Shown here: piece after piece, positions 8,527 through 16,742 of the stretch | Numbering within the stretch: the stretch's first letter is position 1 | Layout of the letters: each line of letters opens with the position of its first letter | Assembly (NCBI GenBank): GCA_037190845.1 | Contig: JBBCJI010000007.1 | Span: forward strand, 124,001-188,000 | Length of the DNA: 64,000 nt | Source of the DNA: JBEBVQ01 sp037190845 | Lineage (GTDB): Bacteria; Bacteroidota; Bacteroidia; Chitinophagales; Chitinophagaceae | Direction of reading: 5' to 3' | The notes under the pieces: model-generated | Told to the model about the DNA's origin: nothing | The model's database searches: none | Seen by the model: the letters and a program-made list of their open reading frames with translations, nothing else | Translations under genes and position numbers: made by a program

Positions 8527-8940
8527 ATGTATCCTACAGAAATAGTTGCTCTGATGAAAGCCGAACTTACCGGCGAAGGCTTTAAAGAACTGCTGACTCC
8601 GGAAGAAGTAGACCAAGCGCTCAAACAATCCGGCACCACACTTTTGATGATCAATTCCGTATGCGGATGTTCCGCCGGCACAGCACGTCCCGGCGTAATC
8701 ATGGCAGTACAGAATGCATCGAAAAAGCCGGACCAGCTCACCACCAGCTTCGCTGGTTATGATATTGATGCCGTAAAGCAGGCCCGTACTTACCTGCTGC
8801 CCTATCCGCCATCATCACCCGCGATCGCCCTGCTGAAAGACGGCCAGGTGGTACATATGATTGAGCGCCACATGATAGAAGGACGTACAGCGCAGATGAT
8901 CGCAGCCAACCTGATCCAGGCATTTGAGCAATACTGCTGA
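8527..8940 (+). CDS. BrxA/BrxB-type bacilliredoxin (YphP/YqiW family)
   Basis: This 137-residue protein matches the bacilliredoxin/DUF1094 family in full. The active-site motif is C46-G-C48 in NSVCGCSAGTARPG, with the thioredoxin-like fold elements PSSPAIALLKDG and VHMIERHMIEGR downstream. Family members remove bacillithiol from S-thiolated proteins or act as disulfide isomerases. The presence of a PIG-L deacetylase at 10016 is not evidence for bacillithiol synthesis, because that protein is much larger than BshB. A TATTTTTG element (8493-8500) sits 26 nt before the ATG as a possible -7 box. Confidence 0.95.
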   Translation: MYPTEIVALMKAELTGEGFKELLTPEEVDQALKQSGTTLLMINSVCGCSAGTARPGVIMAVQNASKKPDQLTTSFAGYDIDAVKQARTYLLPYPPSSPAIALLKDGQVVHMIERHMIEGRTAQMIAANLIQAFEQYC

Positions 8941-8949
8941 CTCACAGTT

Positions 8950-9002
8950 ATGAATTATGAATGATGAGTTAATCAGTTCATAACTCATCATTCATAATCC
9001 AT
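8950..9002. repeat. 22-bp inverted repeat downstream of bacilliredoxin
   Basis: Arms 8950-8971 and 8981-9002 pair in 21 of 22 positions around a 9-nt loop (ATCAGTTCA). The arms read as imperfect repeats of TTATGAAT/GATGAG. There is no strong T-tract, so it may be a transcript-end stabilising hairpin rather than a classical terminator. Confidence 0.85.
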
Positions 9003-9091
9003 TCCTGGATATTTTTGCAGAACTATAACCGTTTTTTCTTTTAAATACCCGTCATTCCTGTTAAATTGCATCGCCTAAAACACATGCAATT

Positions 9092-9937
9092 ATGAAAAAG
9101 CAATTATCTGCTCTTTTGCTGACCACAGCAGTAATAACCCAATCTTTTGCCCAGGAGCCTATGAAGCTCCCTTCATTAAGTCCCAAATCAACCCTCCACC
9201 AGGAGTTTTCCACCTCATTTATCGAAATCAGCTACAGCCGTCCTTCAGCACGTGGCAGAAACATATACAGCGAAGTCGTCCCCTACGGCCAGGTATGGCG
9301 TACAGGTGCCAATGCTGCCACAACCGTTAAATTCGGAGAAGATGTGATCATCGCAGGCAAAACAGTCAAAGCCGGCATCTATTCTCTGTACACCATTCCC
9401 AACAAAGATCAGTGGGAAGTGATCCTCAATGAAAATACAGGCAACTGGGGCGCAGCAGGTTATGACAAGGAAGACGACGTCGTCCGCCTGATCGTAAAAA
9501 CCAAACCACTGAAAGATCCCGTACAGACGTTTACCATCAACATTGAAAATATCACATTCAATTCCTGTGAGATCGAGCTGAGCTGGGATAAAGCGAAAGT
9601 AGCCGTACCGGTAACCTCCAATAATGAAGAACGCGTAGCTGCCTATATTGAGAAAGGAGTGAATCAACCCGTTGTCCCCTATCACCATGCAGCCGGCTAT
9701 TATTATGAAACCGGCAAAAACCTTGACAAAGCGCTTGAATATGTAAACAAAGCGATCGAACAAAACCCCAAGGCTTTCTACCTCTATTATCACAAAGCAC
9801 GTATCGCCCAGAAACTGGGCAAAAAAGATGAGGCTATGAAAGCCGCTCTTGCTTCCATTGAGTTGTCAAAAGGAACACCTTACGAACAGGAATACGCCCG
9901 CAATAATGAGAAACTGATCAAGGCACTCAAGAAATAA
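9092..9937 (+). CDS. DUF2911 domain protein with C-terminal TPR, secreted
   Basis: This 281-residue protein begins with a clear signal peptide (MKKQLSALLLTTAVITQSFA, cleavage before QEP). Residues ~30-180 form the DUF2911 domain typical of Bacteroidota, with the family phrases ISYSRPSARGR, GQVWRTGANAATT and AGIYSLYTIP. Residues ~190-280 form TPR-like helices (ALEYVNKAIEQNPKAFYLYYHKAR). The biochemical role of DUF2911 is not established. The gene is flanked on both sides by intergenic hairpins and appears monocistronic. Confidence 0.92.
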   Translation: MKKQLSALLLTTAVITQSFAQEPMKLPSLSPKSTLHQEFSTSFIEISYSRPSARGRNIYSEVVPYGQVWRTGANAATTVKFGEDVIIAGKTVKAGIYSLYTIPNKDQWEVILNENTGNWGAAGYDKEDDVVRLIVKTKPLKDPVQTFTINIENITFNSCEIELSWDKAKVAVPVTSNNEERVAAYIEKGVNQPVVPYHHAAGYYYETGKNLDKALEYVNKAIEQNPKAFYLYYHKARIAQKLGKKDEAMKAALASIELSKGTPYEQEYARNNEKLIKALKK

Positions 9938-9957
9938 ATATCATCAGTAAATCAATC

Positions 9958-9995
9958 GTTTATGGGTTATGGGCGCTGGCTCATAACCCATAAAC
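9958..9995. repeat. 17-bp inverted repeat downstream of the DUF2911 gene
   Basis: Arms GTTTATGGGTTATGGGC (9958-9974) and 9979-9995 pair in 16 of 17 positions around a 4-nt loop. It lies 20 nt after the DUF2911 stop codon and 20 nt before the next gene. No T-tract follows, so termination is only likely. Confidence 0.85.
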
Positions 9996-10015
9996 ATTCA
10001 TAGCCCGACAATGTT

Positions 10016-12520
10016 ATGATCCGCAGCACAATATGTACCCTACTGTTTACAGCCCTCACACTTACCGGCAAAACCCAGCAGGTGCGACCCGCAAACACAG
10101 CCCATATATATCATGAGATTGCGGAGCTGAAAAACCTTACCCGTGTACTGTACGTGGCCGCTCACCCGGACGACGAAAACACAAGGCTGCTTTCCTGGCT
10201 GGTGAATGAACGGCATATCGAAACCGCATACCTTTCGCTGACCCGCGGCGATGGCGGACAGAACATATTGGGTACGGAGCAGGGAGCGGCGCTGGGGCTG
10301 ATACGCACGCACGAACTCCTCGAAGCTCGCAAACTTGACGGCGCCGGACAGTTCTTCACACGCGCCATAGATTTCGGCTTCTCCAAAACACCGGACGAAA
10401 CACTGAAGCAATGGAACGAAGACCTGATCGTACATGACATTGTCTGGGTGATACGTAAATTCAGACCTGATGTGGTCATATGCCGCTTTCCGCCGACGTC
10501 TGCGGCCGGACACGGACACCACTCCGCATCAGCCATACTGGCCGAAAAAGCCTTCGAAGCCGCCGGCAATCGCTTACGCTACACCGAGCAGCTCAGACAT
10601 GTCGCCCCGTGGCAGCCCCGAAGGATCGTTTTTAATGCCTACCGGTTCAGCAACAGGAATACTATTACCGGCGATATGATGCAGCTCGAAGTCGGGCAAT
10701 ACAATCCTCTTCTGGGCATGGGCTATGGCGAGCTGGCCGGTAAAAGCAGAAGCATTCACAAAAGCCAGGGCGCCGGCACCCCCAGCGTGGCCGGCATACA
10801 GCCAGAGCACTTCCGTCTGGTTTCCGGCGATCTGATGCTCTCTTCTTTCTTCGACGGTATCGACACTACATGGGGCCGCGCCGGCAAACCCGGTATAGAT
10901 CCGTTGATCGACAACATACTCACGCAGTTCGATTTCCGCAATCCGGCCCGCAGCCTTCCCCAACTGTTACAGCTCCGGAGAGAAATAAACGCCGTGGAAG
11001 ACACCTTCTGGAAAAAGGAAAAAAGCAAAGCAATAGACCAGGTTATCCTGCATGTCGCTGGCATCATGGCAGAATGCATTACAGACCAGGAACAGACAAC
11101 ACCCGGAAGCCGTTTACCCTTTACCCTCAATCTGATTGCCCGCGGAGGCAACACTCCGGTCAGCATCACATCCGTCCGCTGGCCCGATCGCGACACAACC
11201 TGCCGGATCAACCTGTACAATGACAGCGTCATCACACTGACAAAAAATATAACCATACCCGCCAGTACACCTGTAACAGAACCCTACTGGATGTCCGTGC
11301 CGCCCAAAGATGAAGCCCACTACCCGCTTCCGGCAGACAGCCTGCTCGGACTACCCGAAACGCCTAACAGTCTCAATGCAATCGTATCCGTCGACATTGC
11401 AGGCGAACAACTGCAAATACCCATCCCGCTTTCTTTCAAAAAGCTGGATCCCGTGAAAGGTGATGTGGTATCTCCGTTACGGATCGTGCCGCCCGTTTCC
11501 ATTGCCCTCCAGGACAACCTGATCATCACAAACACAGACGGATCATTAACTACAACGATACGCCTGCGCAGTTTTGAAACAATAAAAGGGGGCACCGTCA
11601 CCCTGCTCGGAAACAATAAGCCCATCCTCTCCATCAACAATATTCAACTATTGGCCAATACAGACACCCTGATCCCCGTAGCCATCTCAGCCCGTCAATC
11701 GGCCGTACTGAGCGAAAACAAAGATCACTACTTCCTGAGCGCAGCATTTGCTCAGGACAAAAGAACATACAACCGCACACATAAACTCATCCAATACGAC
11801 CACCTGCCACCGCTGCAATTCTTTACACCCGCATCCGCGAAAGTAGTACGGCACAACTGGAAATGCCTTGCAAAACGAATTGGCTATATAGAAGGCGCCG
11901 GCGACAAAATACCGGACATACTACGCCAGGCAGGCCTCCGTGTAGACATATTGACCGAAAAGGACATGGCCGATCCGGCTCAGTTGAAACAATACGATGC
12001 CATCGTCACCGGAGTCCGTGCACTGAATACCGAACCGAAGATGACCTGGTGGATGCCCTTGTTATTACGCTATGCAGAGCAGGGCGGCACACTGATCGTT
12101 CAATACAATACACCTAAGAATCTCGTCACAACCCAAACCGGACCTTATCCGTTTACCATTGCTAACTTGCGGACCACCGAAGAAAACGCACCGGTCAGTT
12201 TTCCCGACCCGCAGCACCGGTTGCTGCAGGTACCTAACAGAATCACGGACGAAGACTTCAAAGGCTGGGTGCAGGAACGCGGACTGTATTTTGCCTCCGA
12301 CTGGGATAAACGCTATCAACCTGTCCTCCGTATGAGCGACACCGGTGAAGATCCTCAGAATGGGGCAACCCTCTACACCCCCTACGGAAAAGGTCATTAT
12401 GTCTACACTTCCCTGTCCTTCTTCCGGCAATTGCCGGCAGGCAATCCCGGGGCATTCAGGTTGTTTATGAATATGCTTTCAGCAAAAGATCAGTCATTCT
12501 ACAACAAGCTCATTAAATGA
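10016..12520 (+). CDS. Large PIG-L/LmbE family deacetylase with GATase-like C-terminus
   Basis: This 834-residue protein has a short signal-like N-terminus and then a PIG-L/LmbE zinc-dependent N-deacetylase domain (about 40-310). The metal-binding motif is H50-P-D-D-E54 and a further His-rich segment, AGHGHHSAS, supplies the third ligand. A middle region (~330-600) looks like beta-sandwich. The last ~210 residues (from about 620, RIGYIEGAGDKIPDILRQ) resemble a class I glutamine amidotransferase/ThuA-like flavodoxin fold. This long form is common in Bacteroidota and is expected to deacetylate an N-acetylated sugar outside the cytoplasm. Its stop overlaps the next start (ATGA), coupling it to a 37-residue membrane peptide and a symporter. 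Confidence 0.9.
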   Translation: MIRSTICTLLFTALTLTGKTQQVRPANTAHIYHEIAELKNLTRVLYVAAHPDDENTRLLSWLVNERHIETAYLSLTRGDGGQNILGTEQGAALGLIRTHELLEARKLDGAGQFFTRAIDFGFSKTPDETLKQWNEDLIVHDIVWVIRKFRPDVVICRFPPTSAAGHGHHSASAILAEKAFEAAGNRLRYTEQLRHVAPWQPRRIVFNAYRFSNRNTITGDMMQLEVGQYNPLLGMGYGELAGKSRSIHKSQGAGTPSVAGIQPEHFRLVSGDLMLSSFFDGIDTTWGRAGKPGIDPLIDNILTQFDFRNPARSLPQLLQLRREINAVEDTFWKKEKSKAIDQVILHVAGIMAECITDQEQTTPGSRLPFTLNLIARGGNTPVSITSVRWPDRDTTCRINLYNDSVITLTKNITIPASTPVTEPYWMSVPPKDEAHYPLPADSLLGLPETPNSLNAIVSVDIAGEQLQIPIPLSFKKLDPVKGDVVSPLRIVPPVSIALQDNLIITNTDGSLTTTIRLRSFETIKGGTVTLLGNNKPILSINNIQLLANTDTLIPVAISARQSAVLSENKDHYFLSAAFAQDKRTYNRTHKLIQYDHLPPLQFFTPASAKVVRHNWKCLAKRIGYIEGAGDKIPDILRQAGLRVDILTEKDMADPAQLKQYDAIVTGVRALNTEPKMTWWMPLLLRYAEQGGTLIVQYNTPKNLVTTQTGPYPFTIANLRTTEENAPVSFPDPQHRLLQVPNRITDEDFKGWVQERGLYFASDWDKRYQPVLRMSDTGEDPQNGATLYTPYGKGHYVYTSLSFFRQLPAGNPGAFRLFMNMLSAKDQSFYNKLIK

Positions 12521-12630
12521 ACCGGCACAGGGATAAAGGCATCAACTGGAATCGCTGGTATGCGGCAGTACTTGGAGCGCTCGTTGTACAGATCATATTG
12601 TATTACCTCTTTACAATGCACTGGTCATGA
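12517..12630 (+). CDS. 37-residue single-span membrane peptide, coupled on both sides
   Basis: This short frame encodes a 37-residue peptide beginning MNRHRDKGINWNRWYAAV. A basic N-terminal segment is followed by one hydrophobic helix (about residues 16-34, YAAVLGALVVQIILYYLF), predicting an inner-membrane peptide with its N-terminus inside. Its ATG overlaps the deacetylase stop (ATGA, 12517-12520) and its stop overlaps the symporter start (ATGA, 12627-12630), so all three are probably made by coupled translation. The arrangement recalls small accessory subunits of transporters, but no family could be named; the function is inferred only from context. Confidence 0.8.
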   Translation: MNRHRDKGINWNRWYAAVLGALVVQIILYYLFTMHWS

Positions 12631-14315
12631 GTACTGCCGACTGGATTGTATTACTCGTAACCCTGGGCGGCATCATCACCTACGGCGTCTACAAAGGCCG
12701 TGGTCAGCAGGGTTCGGATACATACCTGCGGGCCGGGCGTAAGATGTCATGGCCGGCAGTGCTGCTCGGCATCATGGCCACCCAGGCAAGCGCCATCACC
12801 TTTCTCTCTGCCCCAGGTCAGGCCTATACCGATGGGATGCGGTTTGTGCAATATTATTTTGGTCTGCCCATTGCCATGATCGTCATCTGCGTCACCTTTA
12901 TCCCGATCTTCCAGCGACTGAATGTATATACAGCCTACGAATTCCTGGAAAACAGGTTCGACAGAAGGACACGCGTGCTCACTTCCGTCCTGTTCCTGCT
13001 TTCGCGCGCACTCTCCACCGGTATCAGCATATATGCACCGTCCATCATCCTCTCCTCCATCATGGGATGGAATATCTATATTACCAACATCATTACCGGA
13101 GGATTGCTGATCATCTACACTTATACCGGCGGCGCCAAAGCCATTGCACATACACAGAAACTGCAATTCCTCATCATCCTCGGCTCTATGGCTGTTGCGG
13201 GCTTCCTGGTCGTTTACAACCTGCCCGAAAGCGTATCCATGAGCGATGCCCTGTATGTAGCCGGAAAATCAGGTAAACTCAATGTTATTACAACCGGTTT
13301 CGACTGGAAAGACAAATACAATATCTGGAGCGGCATTATCGGCGGATTCTTCCTTGCGCTCTCCTACTTCGGCACCGACCAGAGTCAGGTAGGCCGCTAC
13401 CTCACAGCAAAAGACACACGCGAAAGCCGGCTGGGACTGCTGCTCAACGGTCTGGTAAAGATCCCTATGCAATTCCTCATCCTGCTGATCGGTGCCTTGT
13501 TATTTGCGTTTTACAGTTTCCAGCCGGCACCGGTACACTTCAACGAAAGTGCACTGGCAACAGTGGAACGGCAGCACCCCGACATCATGCACCCAATACA
13601 GGAGCATTACATCTCGCTGCAGGAGCAATACAGCGAGGCAACCCTCCGGCTGGTACAGACACAAACAGACCAGGATCAGTCCGCTGCCGCACTGGCCGAT
13701 TTCAGTATCGCCCGGCAGCAAATGGATCATATGCGCGACAGCGTACGCACCATCATGGCTACATCCAAGGTGGTGAAAGACAGTAATGACACCAACTACA
13801 TCTTCCTCCACTTCGTGAAGAACACATTACCCGTGGGATTGGTGGGTCTTTTGTTTGCCGTGATATTCCTGGCATCGTGGGGTTCCATATCTGCAGCGCT
13901 CAACTCGCTGGCCTCATCATCGCTGATGGACATCCAGTTGCTCAACCGGAAAGACGAAACAACCGAAGCTCAACAATTATGGCTGGGACGGCTGCATACA
14001 CTGATCTGGGGCATCTTCTGCATCGCGGTAGCCATGTTTGCCACCCGGATGGGCTCACTGATAGAAGCCGTTAATATACTGGGGTCCCTGTTTTACGGCA
14101 CCATACTCGGCATCTTTCTTGTGGCATTTTATATGAAACGTGCAGGTGGTAAGTTAGTCTTCCTGGCAGCTATCATTGCAGAGGCAGTTGTAGTGGGCAT
14201 GTACATTGCAGACGTAATATCATTCCTCTGGCTGAATGTTGTCGGCGCAGCAGTGGTGGTATTTATCTGCTCGGCAGCATACTTCAGGAAACAGTACCCG
14301 TACCCTTCAACATAG
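12627..14315 (+). CDS. Sodium:solute symporter (SSS family)
   Basis: This 562-residue polytopic protein belongs to the sodium:solute symporter family (SGLT/PutP fold). The start MSTADWIVLLVTLGG is followed by the conserved AGRKMSWPAVLLGIMATQASAITFLSAPG-type segment (shown here only as AGRKMSWPAVLLG), and SYFGTDQSQVGRYL in the middle. A hydrophilic insertion of ~80 residues (about 305-385), rich in Gln, Glu and Asp and probably coiled coil, lies between membrane spans. It is coupled by ATGA overlaps to the 37-residue peptide and thereby to the PIG-L deacetylase, so it may import the deacetylated product. The substrate is not known. Confidence 0.94.
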   Translation: MSTADWIVLLVTLGGIITYGVYKGRGQQGSDTYLRAGRKMSWPAVLLGIMATQASAITFLSAPGQAYTDGMRFVQYYFGLPIAMIVICVTFIPIFQRLNVYTAYEFLENRFDRRTRVLTSVLFLLSRALSTGISIYAPSIILSSIMGWNIYITNIITGGLLIIYTYTGGAKAIAHTQKLQFLIILGSMAVAGFLVVYNLPESVSMSDALYVAGKSGKLNVITTGFDWKDKYNIWSGIIGGFFLALSYFGTDQSQVGRYLTAKDTRESRLGLLLNGLVKIPMQFLILLIGALLFAFYSFQPAPVHFNESALATVERQHPDIMHPIQEHYISLQEQYSEATLRLVQTQTDQDQSAAALADFSIARQQMDHMRDSVRTIMATSKVVKDSNDTNYIFLHFVKNTLPVGLVGLLFAVIFLASWGSISAALNSLASSSLMDIQLLNRKDETTEAQQLWLGRLHTLIWGIFCIAVAMFATRMGSLIEAVNILGSLFYGTILGIFLVAFYMKRAGGKLVFLAAIIAEAVVVGMYIADVISFLWLNVVGAAVVVFICSAAYFRKQYPYPST

Positions 14316-14389
14316 CTGCCCGCAGCCTTTTTTCCTGTTGGGCACGCACACCATTGGAAACATCCGGAAAAGCAACATCAATACCATAG

Positions 14390-15481
14390 TCAGGAATGAT
14401 CTGCATCAGCATTCCTGTTATTGCTTTCCTCTTCCTTACCCTCCCGGATCATTTCATTCACTTCTTCCATTTCCCCTTCCTCCAGTTGCTTAACTTCATC
14501 TTCCTGTGCATCCAAACGCCGGTCAATATGAAAGACGCATCCCATAGGAAAATGATCCGAACCAATAGACGGATAAATAGTAAGATGATCAATAAAGATA
14601 TCAGGGCTATGGAACAACAAGTCGAGCGGAACCCTGAAAAACCAATACTTCGCATGAAAAGTAGCGAGTATGCCTCTGCCGATTCTGGCATCAATAAGTT
14701 CGCTTGTTTTCTTAAACAACAGAGACGATTTTGCCCAGGCCACATTATTAAAATCACCGGTAACCAACACCGGAAGCCTTGCTTTCCTCACCTTTTTTGC
14801 TACACTGAGAAGATCTCCGTCCCGCTCTTTGGCATTTTCCTCTTCCGTAGGACTTGGCGGCGGCGGGTGAACACCAAAGAAAATAAACCGGTGGCCATCG
14901 TTCGTCTCAATAGTGGCTTCAATACTGGGCACATCATCTGCGACAAAATAGTGCGTCTGCACATCTGTCATTTTCAGCTTCGAATAGAGATGCATACCGT
15001 ACGTATTCTCCAATGCAACCTTCTTGGTATACGGATAATCTTCTTCCAGTATCTGCATCGCCCTTTCCCATTCCGCATTGCTCTCCATAGCCAGCACGAT
15101 ATCCGGTTGCTCCTGATGCACAAGGCTGATGAAGCGGTCAAATTCCGTATTGAACTGGTATATATTGCAGGAGATGATCTTTACCGGTTCCGAGGCCTGC
15201 CCGGTACGTACATGCTTTTGTTTTCGCCAGAACTTTGTATATCGCATCAAGATATAAGCATGATACACGATCAGAACGGCCTGAGCTGCCTGCAACGCCC
15301 ACAGCCACCGGTTTCCGTCACCGACATACAAGAACATTGCAGAAAAGGCAATGATCTGCAATACCAACAACTGCAATTTAGCAAATTCCGGCATACGGAA
15401 TACCCAGTGCGGGTGCTGGATAAATGGTAATACACTCAGCAAAACCAGCAGTCCTGACAGGATTATTAGGATCAACTCCAT
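14390..15481 (-). CDS. Membrane-anchored endonuclease/exonuclease/phosphatase family protein
   Basis: This 363-residue protein has two or three membrane helices in its first ~85 residues and then an exo-endo-phosphatase (EEP) domain. The domain motifs are KIISCNIYQFN (near residue 102), the metal-binding Glu in VLAMESNAEW, VTGDFNN in the middle, and the terminal GSDHFPM with its catalytic His. The tail after ~330 is acidic and low in complexity. Enzymes of this fold hydrolyse phosphodiesters in nucleic acids, lipids or inositol phosphates, and the membrane anchor with an EEP domain is frequent in Bacteroidota. The substrate is undetermined. Confidence 0.93.
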   Translation of the reverse strand: MELILIILSGLLVLLSVLPFIQHPHWVFRMPEFAKLQLLVLQIIAFSAMFLYVGDGNRWLWALQAAQAVLIVYHAYILMRYTKFWRKQKHVRTGQASEPVKIISCNIYQFNTEFDRFISLVHQEQPDIVLAMESNAEWERAMQILEEDYPYTKKVALENTYGMHLYSKLKMTDVQTHYFVADDVPSIEATIETNDGHRFIFFGVHPPPPSPTEEENAKERDGDLLSVAKKVRKARLPVLVTGDFNNVAWAKSSLLFKKTSELIDARIGRGILATFHAKYWFFRVPLDLLFHSPDIFIDHLTIYPSIGSDHFPMGCVFHIDRRLDAQEDEVKQLEEGEMEEVNEMIREGKEEESNNRNADADHS

Positions 15482-15507
15482 AAAGAAACAAAATGTAGTT
15501 TTAAGAC

Positions 15508-16281
15508 CTAACGCAGATAAACAGCCTCGAACCGGGCCAGGGGCGACATGCGGGCCTTATTAAGCGTAAGTGTATCACCGTTTAAGGAATAGTTATCAGC
15601 CTGCTCCAGCACCTGATGAAAACGGGTTTCGACATCGCCACCATCCAGGCAAGCCATCATGGTTGAAGTCATCTTCGAAAAACGGATACGGTTGCCATCC
15701 TTCAATTCATAGATACCGTTAAATGTATTGCAACCACCGTTGCCGTGTACCCTGGCACCTTCATCTTTGAGTATCATGTGCGGCTCCCGGCTATGCCCTT
15801 CTATCGTTACAGGCCGGCCGTTCAGCTCCGTCAGCTTCCAGTACTTCTCCGTCAGTCCTCCGGGATCTTTCCTGAGGCTGTAGCGCCGGTCGGCTGTAGT
15901 ATCCGTTATACGTCCTTTACGATCCAATGGTATCAGCACATTTTCCCCGACGGCATAAGACATTACCCTCAGGCGGGCATCAGGTCGCTGCAATGTGATA
16001 CGCGCTCCGTTTTTGTCCCAGTCAAACGTCCCGGACGATTGTATTCTATCATTTTCCTGCCCCCCCTTTTCAACAACAGAGTACGTCTGATCGCTATTCA
16101 GACGTATCTGCGCCGGTATCCCTTCACAACCCGCACAAGGAAGCACACCATGATAAGTCCCGGACCAGTCGAGCGCATTCCTGCTGTTGTCGCCTGCGGG
16201 GAGTGTGGCTTTCTTAGCCGGGTTACAGGCAGCTATTCCCAGACTTGCAGTCATACATAAGATAACGGATCTGATATCCAT
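15508..16281 (-). CDS. Lipoprotein with NlpE-like and META domains
   Basis: This 257-residue lipoprotein has a signal sequence ending in a lipobox (LGIAAC, Cys19). Residues ~38-125 match the NlpE N-terminal domain: WSGTYHGVLPCAGCEGI has the family's CxxC motif, with TYSVVEKG and SGTFDW following. Residues ~150-255 match the META/HslJ domain: YWKLTELNGRPV, GNGGCNTFNG and MTSTMMACLDG. NlpE is an outer-membrane sensor of surface and copper stress in Proteobacteria, and META domains occur in heat- or novobiocin-linked lipoproteins; the fused pair probably acts in envelope stress here, which is inference. Confidence 0.92.
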   Translation of the reverse strand: MDIRSVILCMTASLGIAACNPAKKATLPAGDNSRNALDWSGTYHGVLPCAGCEGIPAQIRLNSDQTYSVVEKGGQENDRIQSSGTFDWDKNGARITLQRPDARLRVMSYAVGENVLIPLDRKGRITDTTADRRYSLRKDPGGLTEKYWKLTELNGRPVTIEGHSREPHMILKDEGARVHGNGGCNTFNGIYELKDGNRIRFSKMTSTMMACLDGGDVETRFHQVLEQADNYSLNGDTLTLNKARMSPLARFEAVYLR

Positions 16282-16440
16282 AGCTTGTCTATTTTAAGAT
16301 ACGCAAACAGAAAATCATTAGATGGTACAATTTACGAAATCCATTCTATAAACATTCACAAGCTTTCATCAAAGAACGGTGTCATCCAGAGAACTCATTT
16401 GTGTGGCCCAAACAATGATAAAAATGACGAAGTTGCTTGT

Positions 16441-16518
16441 AATGGCTTCGACAGGTTGCACCTCGGCAGGCTCGGTGACCGCCTTTTAATGTCGGTGGCT
16501 GAGCTTGTCGAAGCCATT
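16441..16518. repeat. Inverted repeat with AATGGCTTCGACA arms
   Basis: AATGGCTTCGACA (16441-16453) pairs perfectly with TGTCGAAGCCATT (16506-16518). The inner sequence contains related GGCTCGG and GGTGGCTGAGC blocks, so a longer imperfect stem is possible. The arm matches the GGCTTCGACAAGCTCAGCC intergenic repeat seen widely in Bacteroidota and other phyla. Confidence 0.85.
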
Positions 16519-16621
16519 AGCATTAATTTATCACCAAGGTGCTAAAAGCCTTGTCATGATTTCATTATTTTCCAAGTTGTTGAAAATTAGTTCATTTATA
16601 AAATACGTCAATGGTAGCGTG

Positions 16622-16703
16622 GAGCGAAGGATCCCGCATAATGCAGCATGCTTATAACGTAGAACACTCATTATGTGGGATTCCTTCTGCGTTGGAATGA
16701 CAG
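16622..16703. repeat. Inverted repeat of the GGAATGACAG intergenic type
   Basis: GCGAAGGATCCCGCATAATG on the left and CATTATGTGGGATTCCTTC on the right are complementary apart from one extra base and one mismatch. The right side continues into TGCGTTGGAATGACAGCG, which resembles the GTCATTCC-type REP-like repeats of many genomes. Confidence 0.75.
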
Positions 16704-16742
16704 CGTTCTGACTCACTGCAGCTCCCTTCAAGCAGTTCCTCT

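Larger units (their letters stand above)
16282..16742. other. Gene-free stretch holding two unrelated inverted repeats
   Basis: No gene is supported in these ~460 bases. They hold two inverted repeats of types that recur in many bacterial genomes: a CTTCGACA-type pair (16441-16518) and a second pair carrying GGATTCCTTCTGCGTTGG followed by AATGAC (16622-16703). The stretch lies downstream of ClpB (leftward) and upstream of the NlpE-META lipoprotein (leftward). Confidence 0.7.

Noticed and set aside
10016..10600. PIG-L deacetylase as the bacillithiol enzyme BshB, linked to the nearby bacilliredoxin
   Set aside because: BshB is a ~230-residue cytoplasmic protein, whereas this one is 834 residues with a signal-like start and extra domains.
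14396..15430. A 344-codon open frame opposite the exonuclease/phosphatase gene
   Set aside because: It is the antisense shadow of a clear EEP-family gene; its translation has no recognisable domains and unusual residue composition.
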